A DNA stretch of 55,902 nucleotides from Clostridia bacterium (GCA_024404145.1 JAKSQK010000010.1:1-55902); one strand, 5' to 3'. Counted from the stretch's first letter, positions 20,084-28,844 are shown. The notes: generated by a model from the letters alone, not told the origin. Program-made: numbers and translations.

Positions 20084-21295
20084 ATGAACGCACAAAACAA
20101 AAAAACCGTTGATGATATCAATGTAAAAGGTCAGCGTGTACTTGTTCGTTGCGATTTTAATGTTCCGCTTAAAAACGGCGTTATTACCGACGAAAACCGT
20201 ATAAATGCTGCTCTTCCCACCATCAAAAAACTCATTAACGACGGAGGCAAAGTTATCCTTTGCTCTCATTTAGGCAAACCAAAGGGCGAACCCAAGCCCG
20301 AACTTTCGTTGGCTCCCGTTGCCAAGCGTCTCGGCGAACTTTTGGGCAAAGATGTTGTTTTTGCCGCTGATGATACTGTTGTAGGCGAAAATGCCAAAAA
20401 GGCAGTCGCCGAAATGAAAGACGGCGATGTTGTTCTTTTACAGAACACCCGTTACAGAGCAGAAGAAACAAAAAATATCGAAACATTCAGCGCGGAACTC
20501 GGTTCTCTTGCCGATGTTTTCGTTAACGATGCTTTCGGTACCGCTCATAGAGCTCATTGCTCAACCGTTGGCGTTGTTTCTTATGTTAAGGAAGCCGTTG
20601 CCGGTTATCTTATCGGCAAAGAACTTAAATATTTAGGCAGTGCCGTTGATAATCCGGAGCGTCCTTTCGTTACCATTTTAGGCGGTGCAAAGGTTGCAGA
20701 TAAATTAACCGTTATCGAAAATCTTTTGAATAAAGCCGATACTCTCATAATCGGCGGCGGTATGGCTTATACCTTCCTTGCCGCTAAGGGATACGGCATC
20801 GGAACTTCCCTTTTTGATGCCGAAAAGGTTGACTACTGTAAAGATATGCTTAAAAAAGCCGAAGAAAAAGGCGTTAAAATTCTTCTCCCCGTTGACTGCA
20901 CTATCGCAAAAGACTTCCCCGACCCGATAGACAAAGAAATTGATGTTTCGGTTGTCGATGCAGATAAAATCCCGAGCGATATGATGAGTCTTGATATCGG
21001 TCCTAAAACTGCCGAACTGTTTGCAAACGAAGTTATGAATGCAAAAACGGTTGTTTGGAACGGTCCTATGGGCGTGTTTGAAAACCCGACTCTTGCAAAG
21101 GGTACATTTGCCGTTGCAAAAGCTCTTGCAGATTCTTCCGCTGTTACCGTTATCGGCGGCGGCGACTCTGCCGCTGCTGCTAATACTCTCGGCTTCGGCG
21201 ATAGAATGACTCATATTTCAACCGGCGGCGGAGCATCTCTTGAGTTCCTTGAAGGTAAGGAACTTCCCGGCATTGCCGCATTAAATGAAAAATAA
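20084..21295 (+). CDS. pgk: Phosphoglycerate kinase
   Basis: Transfers phosphate from 1,3-bisphosphoglycerate to ADP in lower glycolysis. The 403-residue cytoplasmic enzyme shows the [13 protein letters not shown] substrate-binding strand, SHLGKPKGE, and the nucleotide-site WNGPMGVFE with the glycine-rich GGGDSAAAA. The ATG at 20084 sits 10 nt after AAAGGA; an in-frame GTG at 20066 overlaps that site and is rejected. It is first in a pgk-tpiA-gpmI run. The gap and eno genes often found here are not adjacent. Confidence 0.97.
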   Translation: MNAQNKKTVDDINVKGQRVLVRCDFNVPLKNGVITDENRINAALPTIKKLINDGGKVILCSHLGKPKGEPKPELSLAPVAKRLGELLGKDVVFAADDTVVGENAKKAVAEMKDGDVVLLQNTRYRAEETKNIETFSAELGSLADVFVNDAFGTAHRAHCSTVGVVSYVKEAVAGYLIGKELKYLGSAVDNPERPFVTILGGAKVADKLTVIENLLNKADTLIIGGGMAYTFLAAKGYGIGTSLFDAEKVDYCKDMLKKAEEKGVKILLPVDCTIAKDFPDPIDKEIDVSVVDADKIPSDMMSLDIGPKTAELFANEVMNAKTVVWNGPMGVFENPTLAKGTFAVAKALADSSAVTVIGGGDSAAAANTLGFGDRMTHISTGGGASLEFLEGKELPGIAALNEK

Positions 21296-21306
21296 TAAAA
21301 GCAACT

Positions 21307-21334
21307 TTTCGGCGGTTTGATTTGACCGCCGAAA
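21307..21334 (+). promoter_or_regulatory. pgk-tpiA intercistronic hairpin
   Basis: A 10-bp GC-rich inverted repeat, TTTCGGCGGT with its complement, stands between the pgk stop and the tpiA ribosome site. No T run follows, so it is more likely an mRNA stabiliser or processing point than a terminator. Confidence 0.55.
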
Positions 21335-21358
21335 TTTGTGCGTAAAGGAGTAATAAAA

Positions 21359-22126
21359 ATGAACAAAGCAAAAAGAAGAACAGTTATTGCAGGTAACTGG
21401 AAGATGAACAAAACCCCGAGCGAAACCACCGCTCTCATAAACGAAATGAAACCTCTCGTTAAGGATGCCGACTGCGATGTTTTGTTATGCGTTCCTTTCG
21501 TTGATATCGCTGCCGCAACAAAAGCCGCCGAGGGTTCAAATATTAAAATCGGCGCTGAGAATGTGCATTTCAAAGAGTCCGGAGCATATACGGGCGAAGT
21601 CAGCGCAAATATGCTTAAAGAATGTAATGTTGAATATGTTGTTATAGGTCATAGCGAAAGAAGACAGTACTTCGGCGAAACCGACCAGACCGTAAATCTT
21701 CGAACTCTTGCCGCATTAAACGGCGGTCTTAAAGCCATTGTTTGCGTTGGCGAAACTCTCGAACAAAGAGAACTCGGTTATACCGAAACTCTCCTCAAAT
21801 ATCAAACAAAAATGGCACTTACAAATGTAACTGCCGAACAGCTTAAAAATGTTATTGTTGCTTATGAACCGGTTTGGGCTATCGGTACCGGTGTTACTGC
21901 AACTGCCGAACAGGCCGATGAAGGAAACGGATTTGTCCGCGCTGCTATCGCCGAGGTTTACGGTAAAGATGTTGCCGAAACCGTTACCGTTCAGTATGGC
22001 GGTTCAATGAATGCTAAAAATGCTGATGAACTTCTTTCAAAGGTGAATGTTGACGGCGGTCTTATCGGCGGCGCTTCGCTCAAAGCCGAAGATTTTTCAA
22101 TTATCGTTAAAGCCGCAAGTAAATAA
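21359..22126 (+). CDS. tpiA: Triosephosphate isomerase
   Basis: Interconverts dihydroxyacetone phosphate and glyceraldehyde 3-phosphate. The 255-residue TIM barrel carries the active-site Lys15 in GNWKMNKT, the catalytic His in IGHSERR, the catalytic Glu in AYEPVWAIGTG and the phosphate-binding GGSMNAKN and GGASL loops. The ATG at 21359 follows AAAGGAG; an in-frame GTG seven codons earlier is less likely. It lies 63 nt after pgk and 15 nt before gpmI. Confidence 0.97.
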   Translation: MNKAKRRTVIAGNWKMNKTPSETTALINEMKPLVKDADCDVLLCVPFVDIAAATKAAEGSNIKIGAENVHFKESGAYTGEVSANMLKECNVEYVVIGHSERRQYFGETDQTVNLRTLAALNGGLKAIVCVGETLEQRELGYTETLLKYQTKMALTNVTAEQLKNVIVAYEPVWAIGTGVTATAEQADEGNGFVRAAIAEVYGKDVAETVTVQYGGSMNAKNADELLSKVNVDGGLIGGASLKAEDFSIIVKAASK

Positions 22127-22141
22127 TTTTAGGTGAAATAA

Positions 22142-23674
22142 ATGAAAAAACCCGTTGTATTAACAATTATGGACGGCTTCGGAATAAATCCCGAAGAAAA
22201 GGGAAATGCAATTAAATTTGCAAAAACCCCCCGTCTTGATAAAATATTTTCCGAATGTGCCACAACTCAAATCGGCGCTTCGGGTCTTGATGTCGGTCTT
22301 CCCGACGGTCAGATGGGCAACAGCGAGGTAGGCCATACCAACATCGGTGCCGGCAGGGTTGTTTATCAAGAACTTACAAGAATTACAAAAGCTATCGAAG
22401 ATGGCGATTTCTTTACAAACGATGCTTTCTTAAAAGCAATAGAAAACTGCAAGAAGAATAACAGCGCTCTTCACCTTATGGGTCTGCTCTCAAACGGCGG
22501 TGTTCATTCTCATAATACCCATCTTTATGCTCTGGTTAAACTTGCAAAAAAAGAAGGTCTTGATAAGGTCTTTGTTCATTGTCTTTTAGACGGCCGTGAT
22601 GTTCCGCCCTCATCTGCCGCCGACTTTTTAGACGAACTTAAAGCCGAACTTAAAAAAATAGGTTGCGGAAAAATCGCTACCGTTATGGGCAGATTTTACG
22701 GAATGGACAGAGATAACCGTTGGGACCGTGTACAAAAGGCATATTCCGCCCTCGTTTACGGCGAAGGTGTTATGACCGACGACCCTTCTGATGCTGTTAG
22801 AAAATCCTATACCCAAAAGGACGAAGAAGGCAAGTTTATTACCGATGAGTTTGTTCTTCCTACCGTAGTAAACAAAACCGAAAGAATTAAATCGGGCGAC
22901 AGCGTTATCTTCTTCAACTTCCGCCCCGATAGGGCAAGAGAAATCACAAGAACTTTTGTTGACGATGACTTTACCGGTTTTGAGCGCAAAGGCGGCAGAC
23001 AGAAAGTTTTCTATGTTTGTATGACACAGTATGATGCTTCAATGCCGAATGTCGATATAGCTTTTAAGCCCGAAAGTCTTAATAATACTCTCGGTGAATT
23101 CTTATCGAATAAGGGCCTTACCCAACTTCGTATAGCCGAAACCGAAAAGTATGCCCATGTAACATTCTTTTTCAACGGCGGAAGAGAGGTTATGTTCGGC
23201 GGCGAGGATAGAATTTTAGTTAATTCTCCGAAGGTTGCAACCTATGATTTGCAACCCGAAATGAGCGCCGTTGAGGTATGCGATAAGGTATGCGAGGCGA
23301 TAGAAAGCGGAAAATACGATGTTGTTATCCTTAATTTCGCCAACTGCGATATGGTAGGACATACCGGATTTTTCGATGCCGCCGTTAAAGCTGTCGAAAC
23401 GGTTGATACCTGCGTTGGCAGGGTTGAAGACTCAACCCGCAAAATGGGCGGTGTTATGCTTCTTACCGCCGACCACGGCAACGCAGACAGAATGCTCGAT
23501 ACCGACGGCTCTCCCTTTACTGCGCATACAACAAACCCCGTTCCGTTTGCCGTTATCGGTAAAGATGTTGAGCTTCGAAACGGCGGAAAACTTTGCGATA
23601 TAAGTCCTACAATTATTAAACTTTTGGGACTTGAACAACCTGCCGAAATGAGCGGAACTTCTATTATTGAATAA
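22142..23674 (+). CDS. gpmI: 2,3-bisphosphoglycerate-independent phosphoglycerate mutase
   Basis: Interconverts 3- and 2-phosphoglycerate with manganese and no cofactor; an alkaline-phosphatase superfamily enzyme. The 510 residues include the metal-binding MDGFG near the start, the phosphorylated serine in GQMGNSEVGH, the HSHNTHLYAL region, and the C-terminal metal ligands NCDMVGHTG and TADHGNADRM. It is the last gene of the glycolytic run, before a strong terminator. Confidence 0.97.
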   Translation: MKKPVVLTIMDGFGINPEEKGNAIKFAKTPRLDKIFSECATTQIGASGLDVGLPDGQMGNSEVGHTNIGAGRVVYQELTRITKAIEDGDFFTNDAFLKAIENCKKNNSALHLMGLLSNGGVHSHNTHLYALVKLAKKEGLDKVFVHCLLDGRDVPPSSAADFLDELKAELKKIGCGKIATVMGRFYGMDRDNRWDRVQKAYSALVYGEGVMTDDPSDAVRKSYTQKDEEGKFITDEFVLPTVVNKTERIKSGDSVIFFNFRPDRAREITRTFVDDDFTGFERKGGRQKVFYVCMTQYDASMPNVDIAFKPESLNNTLGEFLSNKGLTQLRIAETEKYAHVTFFFNGGREVMFGGEDRILVNSPKVATYDLQPEMSAVEVCDKVCEAIESGKYDVVILNFANCDMVGHTGFFDAAVKAVETVDTCVGRVEDSTRKMGGVMLLTADHGNADRMLDTDGSPFTAHTTNPVPFAVIGKDVELRNGGKLCDISPTIIKLLGLEQPAEMSGTSIIE

Positions 23675-23687
23675 ATTTTCATACAAA

Positions 23688-23727
23688 AAAGCCGAGTGAA
23701 TTTTTTTCACTCGGCTTTTATTTTTTT
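23688..23727. terminator. Bidirectional terminator between gpmI and the membrane protein gene
   Basis: A 13-bp stem (23688-23700 and 23706-23718) with T-rich flanks on both strands. It can end gpmI transcripts rightward and those of the convergent gene leftward. Confidence 0.9.
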
Positions 23728-23734
23728 GAATTTT

Positions 23735-24349
23735 TTAGAATTTTGAAACTTCAACAACCTTAAATGTTGCGCTTTTGAGCTGTTTTGCCGTTTCGCTTGT
23801 AATAAGCGTAAATGCTTCGCAGCTTTGCGACTGCCCCGCATTTAAGGTGTCAACCGAAACGCTGTCATCTTCAATTCTTTCGCCGTTTTTATCAACGGCT
23901 TCTACTTTAACTAAAAAAGATGCTTTTTCTTTACCTTTGTTTTTAACGGTAACGGGCAATTTGTACGAATCAAAATAGTCGCCTTTAACAATCTTAAATT
24001 CTCCGATTGTTACATCAACATCATTCTTTAATAGAGCATCGGTATTATCTCCGGTCATATCATTTAGCGAATCGGTAGCCGTATTTATTGCTGTATCAAC
24101 CGCTTTAACGGTTGCGGCTTGCATAACAACGGTACTTATTAAAGTTGCTATTCCGAGTACAATGGCAGCAACTGCCTTGCCGATACTCTTTTTTCCGATT
24201 AAAGGAATTAGTCCGAAAATAAAACTTAGCGCAGCAAGTGGGTATGCTACAAATCTGATAATCGGTATAAAAGATAACACTATACCTACTATCCCCAAAA
24301 CTAATCCGGCGGTTGCCAAACCGCTTTTTCTTTTTACTTGTTCTTCCAT
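23735..24349 (-). CDS. Membrane protein with DUF4190-like N-terminus and FxLYD-like C-terminus
   Basis: The 204-residue product has two hydrophobic blocks, about residues 12-50 and 56-80, of the Gly-rich LGIVGIVLSFIP type seen in DUF4190 proteins. An extracytoplasmic domain follows (about 110-204) with beta-strand character, VTIGEFKIVKGDYFDSYKLP and VTVKNKGKEKASF, resembling FxLYD/DUF4352-like domains. The ATG has a perfect TAGGAGG site. Its promoter is overlaid by two operator copies and is divergent from an XRE regulator, so it is probably the repressed target. The function is unknown; an envelope-stress role is a guess. Confidence 0.75.
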   Translation of the reverse strand: MEEQVKRKSGLATAGLVLGIVGIVLSFIPIIRFVAYPLAALSFIFGLIPLIGKKSIGKAVAAIVLGIATLISTVVMQAATVKAVDTAINTATDSLNDMTGDNTDALLKNDVDVTIGEFKIVKGDYFDSYKLPVTVKNKGKEKASFLVKVEAVDKNGERIEDDSVSVDTLNAGQSQSCEAFTLITSETAKQLKSATFKVVEVSKF

Positions 24350-24366
24350 ATTTTACCTCCTAAAAC

Positions 24367-24382
24367 ATACCAAATTGGGATA
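24367..24382. promoter_or_regulatory. Operator copy 1 (XRE control region)
   Basis: ATACCA, three bases, then TGGGATA. It has dyad symmetry, with five of six outer positions complementary. An identical arrangement occurs 24 bp away at 24391. It covers the predicted start of the leftward transcript. Confidence 0.6.
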
Positions 24383-24387
24383 TTTAT

Positions 24388-24416
24388 ATTATACCATTAT
24401 GGGATAATAAAGTCAA
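24388..24416 (-). promoter_or_regulatory. Promoter of the leftward membrane protein gene
   Basis: On the minus strand TTGACT (24416-24411), 17-bp spacer and TATAAT (24393-24388). The second operator lies in the spacer and touches the -10. Confidence 0.8.
24391..24406. promoter_or_regulatory. Operator copy 2 (XRE control region)
   Basis: A second ATACCA-N3-TGGGATA, in the same orientation as copy 1. Centres are 24 bp apart, between two and two and a half helical turns. It sits inside the leftward promoter spacer. Confidence 0.6.
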
Positions 24417-24427
24417 GAGGTGGTTTT

Positions 24428-24634
24428 ATGCGACTGAAAATGTTAAGAAAGCAAAAAAATATTTCGCAGTTAAAACTTGCGCTTGACCTTAATACAAATC
24501 AAAATACGATAAGCCGATACGAAACCGGAGAAAGGGAGCCGGGGCTTAAAGAACTAATTAAAATAGCAGATTATTTCGGTGTTTCAACCGATTATTTGCT
24601 CGAAAGAACCGATAATCCAAAAATGAATGTATAA
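24428..24634 (+). CDS. XRE-family helix-turn-helix regulator
   Basis: A 68-residue DNA-binding protein that is almost only a Cro/C1-type HTH. The helices span LRKQKNISQLKLALDL and the recognition helix NQNTISRYETGEREP, followed by LKELIKIADYFGVSTDYLL. The ATG at 24428 follows AAGAGGTGG; an in-frame start at 24338 would cross the divergent gene and its promoter. The position, divergent from the membrane gene and next to a doubled dyad operator, points to local repression and autoregulation. There is no effector domain, so the signal must act by another route such as protein contact or proteolysis. Confidence 0.88.
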   Translation: MRLKMLRKQKNISQLKLALDLNTNQNTISRYETGEREPGLKELIKIADYFGVSTDYLLERTDNPKMNV

Positions 24635-24671
24635 AAATTGCGCAAAAACGGGGCGCTGTAAAGAAAAATAC

Positions 24672-24700
24672 TTGACAGATAAAATTATTTATGATATACT
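24672..24700 (+). promoter_or_regulatory. Promoter of the ylxM-ffh unit
   Basis: TTGACA (24672-24677), 17-bp spacer and TATACT (24695-24700), with TG one base ahead. A 7-bp hairpin (24710-24730) follows in the leader. Confidence 0.85.
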
Positions 24701-24743
24701 ACAATGCGGTGTAAAGAAATTTACTTTACAGAGGGTGAAAAAT

Positions 24744-25055
24744 ATGACCGAAAAAGACCTATTTGTCGGTGCGCTTAATGATGTTTACGGCGCTATTATG
24801 GGCGAAAAGCAAAGAAGAATAATATCGGCTTATTTTGATGAAGACCTTTCTCTTGCCGAGATAGCCGAAAATGAGGATATCACCCGTCAAGCCGTTTTAG
24901 ATTCAATAAAGCGGACTTCCGCAAAACTTTATGATTTAGAAGAAAAATGCGGATATACAAAAAAGTTTTTGAAACTGAAAGAATTATCGGCGTTTGCAAA
25001 AAGCGGCGATGAAAACTCTATTTCCGAAATAATTAAAATAATTGATGATTTATAA
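24744..25055 (+). CDS. ylxM: YlxM-type SRP-associated HTH protein
   Basis: A 103-residue helix-turn-helix protein of the YlxM/UPF0122 family, usually encoded with ffh. It shows the family's GEKQRRIISAYFDEDLSLAE and NEDITRQAVLDSIKR, resembling sigma region 4. The ATG at 24744 follows GAGGGTG; the frame is open upstream but includes the promoter. It ends 17 nt before ffh. In streptococci YlxM modulates SRP GTPase activity; the same role is inferred here. Confidence 0.9.
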   Translation: MTEKDLFVGALNDVYGAIMGEKQRRIISAYFDEDLSLAEIAENEDITRQAVLDSIKRTSAKLYDLEEKCGYTKKFLKLKELSAFAKSGDENSISEIIKIIDDL

Positions 25056-25072
25056 AAGGCGGGTGAATTTCT

Positions 25073-26428
25073 ATGGCATTTGATAATCTTTCGGATAAAC
25101 TTGCGGGTGTATTCAAAAAGCTCAGAAGCAAGGGTAAACTAAGCGAAACCGATGTTAAAGAAGCAATGCGTGAAGTTCGCTTGGCGCTTTTAGAAGCCGA
25201 TGTTAACTATAAGGTTGCGAAAGATTTTACAAATAGTGTTGCCGAAAAATGTATCGGCGCAAATGTTATGGAAAGTCTTACAGCCGCTCAAATGGTTGTA
25301 AAGATAGTAAAAGAGGAACTTACCGCTCTTATGGGAAGCGAACAGGCGCGTCTTAAAACCGCTTCTAAAATCCCTACTGTAATTATGATGTGCGGTCTTC
25401 AAGGTTCCGGTAAAACAACCCATTGCGCAAAACTTGCAAAATTCTTAAAAGCAAAAGGCCATAGGCCGATGCTTGTTGCCGGAGATATTTACAGACCTGC
25501 CGCCATAGACCAGTTGAAAGTTGTAGGCGGTCAAGTTGGTGTTCCCGTTTTTGAGAAAGGAACGCAAAAGCCGGAAAAAACCATTGTCGAAGCTATCTCC
25601 TATGCAAGAGACTACGGCCATGATTTTGTTATTCTCGATACCGCCGGAAGACTTCATGTTGATTCCGAACTTATGGACGAACTTATCCGCATTACAAAAG
25701 CGGTTGAAATAAACAACATTTTGCTTGTTGTTGACTCAATGGTAGGTCAGGACGCCGTTAATATCGCCAAAGCGTTTAACGATATTTTGGCTATCGACGG
25801 GGTCATCTTAACAAAACTTGACGGTGATACCCGTGGCGGTGCTGCCCTTTCGGTTAAAGCAGTAACGGGAAAACCGATTATGTTTGCCGGTGTCGGAGAA
25901 AAACTTGATGCTCTTGAAGAATTCCATCCCGACCGTATGGCAACCCGTATTCTCGGTATGGGCGATATTTTATCGCTTATTGAAAAAGCCGAAAATGAGC
26001 TTGATGAAAAGAAAGCAGAAGAAACCGCAAAAAGACTTCAAGAAAACAAATTCGATATGAATGATTTGCTCGACCAGTTCCAGCAGATTAAAAAAATGGG
26101 CAGTATCAAAAGTGTTTTGTCTATGCTTCCCGGCATGGATAAGCAACTGAGAGATGTTGATATAGATGATAGGCAGATGGACAGAATTGAAGCCATCATA
26201 AAGTCTATGACCAAAAAAGAAAGGGAAAAACCCGATATACTAAACGCTTCAAGAAGGCGCCGTATCGCCGCCGGCTGCGGACAAACAGTTGAAGATGTAA
26301 ACCGTCTTGTAAAGCAGTACGAACAGATGAAAAAAATGTTTAAGCAGTTCGGTCAAAAAGGCGGAAAGCGAAAGATGATGCGCGGAATGGGAATGAACGG
26401 TTTTAACCCTAATAATTTCGGTTTATAA
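25073..26428 (+). CDS. ffh: Signal recognition particle protein Ffh
   Basis: The SRP54 GTPase that binds signal peptides and SRP RNA and docks with FtsY. It has 451 residues: N domain to about 95, G domain with GLQGSGKT at 108-115, DTAGRLHVD and TKLDGDTRGG, then a methionine-rich M domain (about 300-450) ending in a basic Met/Gly tail. Its RNA partner is encoded at 38124-38238 on the other strand. Confidence 0.97.
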   Translation: MAFDNLSDKLAGVFKKLRSKGKLSETDVKEAMREVRLALLEADVNYKVAKDFTNSVAEKCIGANVMESLTAAQMVVKIVKEELTALMGSEQARLKTASKIPTVIMMCGLQGSGKTTHCAKLAKFLKAKGHRPMLVAGDIYRPAAIDQLKVVGGQVGVPVFEKGTQKPEKTIVEAISYARDYGHDFVILDTAGRLHVDSELMDELIRITKAVEINNILLVVDSMVGQDAVNIAKAFNDILAIDGVILTKLDGDTRGGAALSVKAVTGKPIMFAGVGEKLDALEEFHPDRMATRILGMGDILSLIEKAENELDEKKAEETAKRLQENKFDMNDLLDQFQQIKKMGSIKSVLSMLPGMDKQLRDVDIDDRQMDRIEAIIKSMTKKEREKPDILNASRRRRIAAGCGQTVEDVNRLVKQYEQMKKMFKQFGQKGGKRKMMRGMGMNGFNPNNFGL

Positions 26429-26475
26429 GGAAAAATCCTTACAAATAAAAACTAATTTTATGGAGGTGTATTAAG

Positions 26476-26721
26476 GTGGCAGTTAAGATAAGACTTCGCA
26501 GACTCGGAGCAAAAAAAGCCCCGTTTTATCGTGTTGTTGTTGCTGATTCAAGATATCCCCGCAACGGCCGTTTCATCGAAGAAATCGGCACCTATGATCC
26601 TACAAAGGACCCTGCTGTTGTTACTATCGACGGCGATAAGGCAAAGCAGTGGATTAAAAACGGCGCTCAGCCGACCGATACCGTTAAGGCATTGCTTAAA
26701 AAGAACGGTATAATAGAATAA
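26476..26721 (+). CDS. rpsP: 30S ribosomal protein S16
   Basis: An 81-residue ribosomal protein with typical [19 protein letters not shown] start and the [19 protein letters not shown] segment. The start is GTG at 26476 behind GGAGGTG. Order ffh-rpsP-khpA-rimM-trmD is the usual one in Firmicutes. Confidence 0.97.
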   Translation: MAVKIRLRRLGAKKAPFYRVVVADSRYPRNGRFIEEIGTYDPTKDPAVVTIDGDKAKQWIKNGAQPTDTVKALLKKNGIIE

Positions 26722-26739
26722 TTTTAGGAGTTTATAATT

Positions 26740-26973
26740 ATGAAAGATTTATTAGTTACCATCGCTTCCGGTCTTGTTGAAGCTCCGGATGCTGTTAATG
26801 TTACCGTTGACGAGCCCAACGAAGAAGGCGTTATCGTTTATCATCTAAATGTTGCCGAAGGCGATATGGGCAGAGTTATCGGCAAAGAAGGTCGCATTGC
26901 AAAAGCTATTCGTACAGTTATGCGTGCAGCTGCTGCTCGTAACAACCAGAAGATTATGGTTGAAATCGACTGA
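26740..26973 (+). CDS. khpA: KH-domain RNA-binding protein KhpA
   Basis: A single KH domain of 77 residues with the RNA-binding loop GKEG in GRVIGKEGRIAKAIR. In Gram-positive bacteria KhpA pairs with KhpB/Jag and affects cell division and RNA fate. It lies between rpsP and a terminator, 18 nt after rpsP. Confidence 0.93.
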   Translation: MKDLLVTIASGLVEAPDAVNVTVDEPNEEGVIVYHLNVAEGDMGRVIGKEGRIAKAIRTVMRAAAARNNQKIMVEID

Positions 26974-26985
26974 TTTTTTAATTGC

Positions 26986-27009
26986 GGCCACCAAAAAGGT
27001 GGCCTTTTT
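26986..27009 (+). terminator. Terminator between khpA and rimM
   Basis: A 7-bp GC-rich stem (26986-26992, 26998-27004) with an A5 loop and T run. It probably reduces read-through from the ribosomal genes into rimM-trmD, which may be only partly attenuated since no strong promoter was seen before rimM. Confidence 0.85.
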
Positions 27010-27057
27010 CTTTAATTATTATTTTTTCGGGATTTATATTTTGTAGGAGGCGTTATT

Positions 27058-27564
27058 TTGAGAAAGGAATTTTTAGAGGTCGGCAAGGTCGTGGGAACCC
27101 ACGGTGTTAAGGGTGCTATGCGCCTTCAACCTTGGTCGGACGACTCCGCTTTTCTTGAAAAAATCAAAACCGTTTATCTTGCCGATAAAACTCCGATAAA
27201 ACTTGTTTCGGCAAAAGCCCACGGCAATATTACTGTTATTACCGCCGAAGGTATTGACTCTATCGAAAAGGCCGAAGCATTAAGAAATAAGGTTTTGATG
27301 ATAAAGCGCAATGATGCCGATATTGGAAAAGACCGATATTTTATCGACGAAATAATTTCTTCTCAGGTTTTCGATGCCGATACGGGCGCTTTGCTCGGAA
27401 TATTATCTGATGTATCAAAAACCGGCGCCAACGATGTTTGGCATATTAAAAGAAACGAAAAGGAATATTTAATTCCTGCAATAGAAAGCGTTGTTGTTTC
27501 GGTTGATATTGATGCCGAAAAGGTAATAATAAGACCGCTCGGAGGGATTTTTGATGAGGATTGA
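27058..27564 (+). CDS. rimM: Ribosome maturation factor RimM
   Basis: A 168-residue assembly factor for the 30S head. The N-terminal RimM domain begins LEVGKVVGTHGVKGAMRLQP, and the C-terminal PRC-barrel domain includes YFIDEIISSQVFDADTGALLG and EYLIPAIESVV. The start is TTG at 27058 behind a GGAGG site; no ATG fits. It overlaps trmD by 11 nt. Confidence 0.95.
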   Translation: MRKEFLEVGKVVGTHGVKGAMRLQPWSDDSAFLEKIKTVYLADKTPIKLVSAKAHGNITVITAEGIDSIEKAEALRNKVLMIKRNDADIGKDRYFIDEIISSQVFDADTGALLGILSDVSKTGANDVWHIKRNEKEYLIPAIESVVVSVDIDAEKVIIRPLGGIFDED

Positions 27565-28273
27565 TATTATGACCCTTTTCCCCGAAATGTGCGAAACGGT
27601 TATGAGCGAAAGCATTATCGGCAGGGCAAGAAAAGCCGAAAAAGTTGAAATCGTTTGTACGAATATTCGTGATTTTTCGGGAAATAAACATAATAAGGTT
27701 GATGATATGCCCTATGGCGGCGGAATGGGAATGATTATGGCGGCAGACCCGATTTATAACTGCTATAAGAGTCTTTACGGTGAGCAAGAGCCAAAGCCCC
27801 ATTTAATATATTTGTCGCCCAAAGGCAAAACCTTAACTCAAAAGAGAGTAGCGGAACTGTCAAAACTTGACAGAATTGTTCTTCTTTGCGGACATTATGA
27901 GGGTATCGACCAACGGGTAATTGAAGAAATTGTCGATGAAGAAATTTCGGTCGGCGATTATGTTTTAACCGGCGGCGAACTTCCCGCTTTAACACTTGCC
28001 GATGCTGTTTGCCGAATGTTGCCCGGCGTTCTATCCGATGATATTTGCTTTGAAGAGGAAAGTCATTTTGCCGGTCTCCTCGAACATCCGCAGTATACAA
28101 GACCGTCGGTATGGCACGAAAACGAAGTGCCTGAGGTTTTGCTTTCGGGAAATCATGCCGAAATTTCTAAATGGAAAAGGAAGCAGTCGCTTTTATTAAC
28201 TAAAAAATTAAGACCCGATATGTATGCAGAACTAAAACTTGATAAAAACGATAAAAAACTAATTGAAGACTGA
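27554..28273 (+). CDS. trmD: tRNA (guanine-N1-)-methyltransferase TrmD
   Basis: Makes m1G37 in tRNAs, preventing +1 frameshifts, with S-adenosylmethionine bound in a trefoil knot. It has 239 residues, with MRIDIMTLFPEM, MPYGGGMGM, the knot segment YLSPKGKTLTQ, CGHYEGIDQRV and SVGDYVLTGGELPAL. The ATG at 27554 follows GGAGGG; a TTG one codon before is less likely. tRNA-Pro(GGG), one of its substrates in other bacteria, lies 0.6 kb downstream. Confidence 0.96.
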   Translation: MRIDIMTLFPEMCETVMSESIIGRARKAEKVEIVCTNIRDFSGNKHNKVDDMPYGGGMGMIMAADPIYNCYKSLYGEQEPKPHLIYLSPKGKTLTQKRVAELSKLDRIVLLCGHYEGIDQRVIEEIVDEEISVGDYVLTGGELPALTLADAVCRMLPGVLSDDICFEEESHFAGLLEHPQYTRPSVWHENEVPEVLLSGNHAEISKWKRKQSLLLTKKLRPDMYAELKLDKNDKKLIED

Positions 28274-28353
28274 TTATTCTTGTTATATTGACCAAATCCG
28301 ACTACTCCGTAATATCAAAAGTTGGATAAATATTAGAACTTATTAACAAAACA

Positions 28354-28381
28354 TTGACGATTTCATTTAATGTGGTATAAT
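28354..28381 (+). promoter_or_regulatory. Promoter of the HPr gene
   Basis: TTGACG (28354-28359), 16-bp spacer and TATAAT (28376-28381), with TG upstream of the -10. It leaves a leader of about 137 nt with small AT-rich hairpins (for example 28387-28405). The rest of the 28274-28524 gap holds no gene. Confidence 0.75.
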
Positions 28382-28524
28382 TACAAAAGTAGGATAAACT
28401 ACTTAAAAAGTATAAAAAATACCTATTTTTTGTTTTACTGGAAAAAGCCATATGAGTAGATGCAAAAAATTTGCCATTTCAATGTTGCTTGATGTTTTGT
28501 GTCTTAGAAAGAAACGGTGATATT

Positions 28525-28788
28525 ATGTGTGTTAAAGATGTAACTATTCAAAATCAGGTTGGTTTACATGCCCGTCCCGCAACCTTTTTTATTCAAAAAG
28601 CAAACGAGTTCAAATCTTCAATTTGGGTTGAAAAAGATGAGCGCAAGGTAAATGCCAAAAGTCTTTTGGGTGTTCTTTCTCTCGGAATTGTCGGCGGTAC
28701 TACCATCAAAATTATTGTTGACGGAAGCGACGAAAAGGAAGCGCTTGAAGGTCTTGTAAACCTCGTTGAATCAGGTTTTGCAGAATAA
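28525..28788 (+). CDS. ptsH: Phosphocarrier protein HPr
   Basis: An 87-residue HPr-family protein. The active His lies in QVGLHARPATFF and the regulatory Ser in NAKSLLGVLSLGI, both at the canonical relative positions (15 and 46), so control by EI and by HPr kinase is possible. The ATG at 28525 follows a weak ACGGTGA site; an upstream in-frame TTG at 28471 has none. No ptsI is adjacent, so it could be HPr proper or the catabolite-control relative Crh; the intact His favours HPr. Confidence 0.9.
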   Translation: MCVKDVTIQNQVGLHARPATFFIQKANEFKSSIWVEKDERKVNAKSLLGVLSLGIVGGTTIKIIVDGSDEKEALEGLVNLVESGFAE

Positions 28789-28803
28789 TATTATTTAACT
28801 TAA

Positions 28804-28839
28804 AAAAGTTATATCCGAGTTGATTCGAATATAACTTTT
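28804..28839 (+). terminator. Hairpin between ptsH and tRNA-Pro
   Basis: An 11-bp AT-rich stem (28804-28814, 28829-28839) extended by a small inner stem with a TTGA loop. T residues are within the 3' arm, so termination may be partial, and the tRNA may be read through from ptsH since no separate promoter was found. Confidence 0.6.
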
Positions 28840-28844
28840 CATTT

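Noticed and set aside
24338..24427. Longer start for the XRE regulator
   Set aside because: It would overlap the divergent gene's start and both operators. The ATG at 24428 has AAGAGGTGG and begins the HTH domain.
28382..28524. Riboswitch in the ptsH leader
   Set aside because: The leader is long and has small AT-rich hairpins, but I recognise no known aptamer core and no terminator switch.
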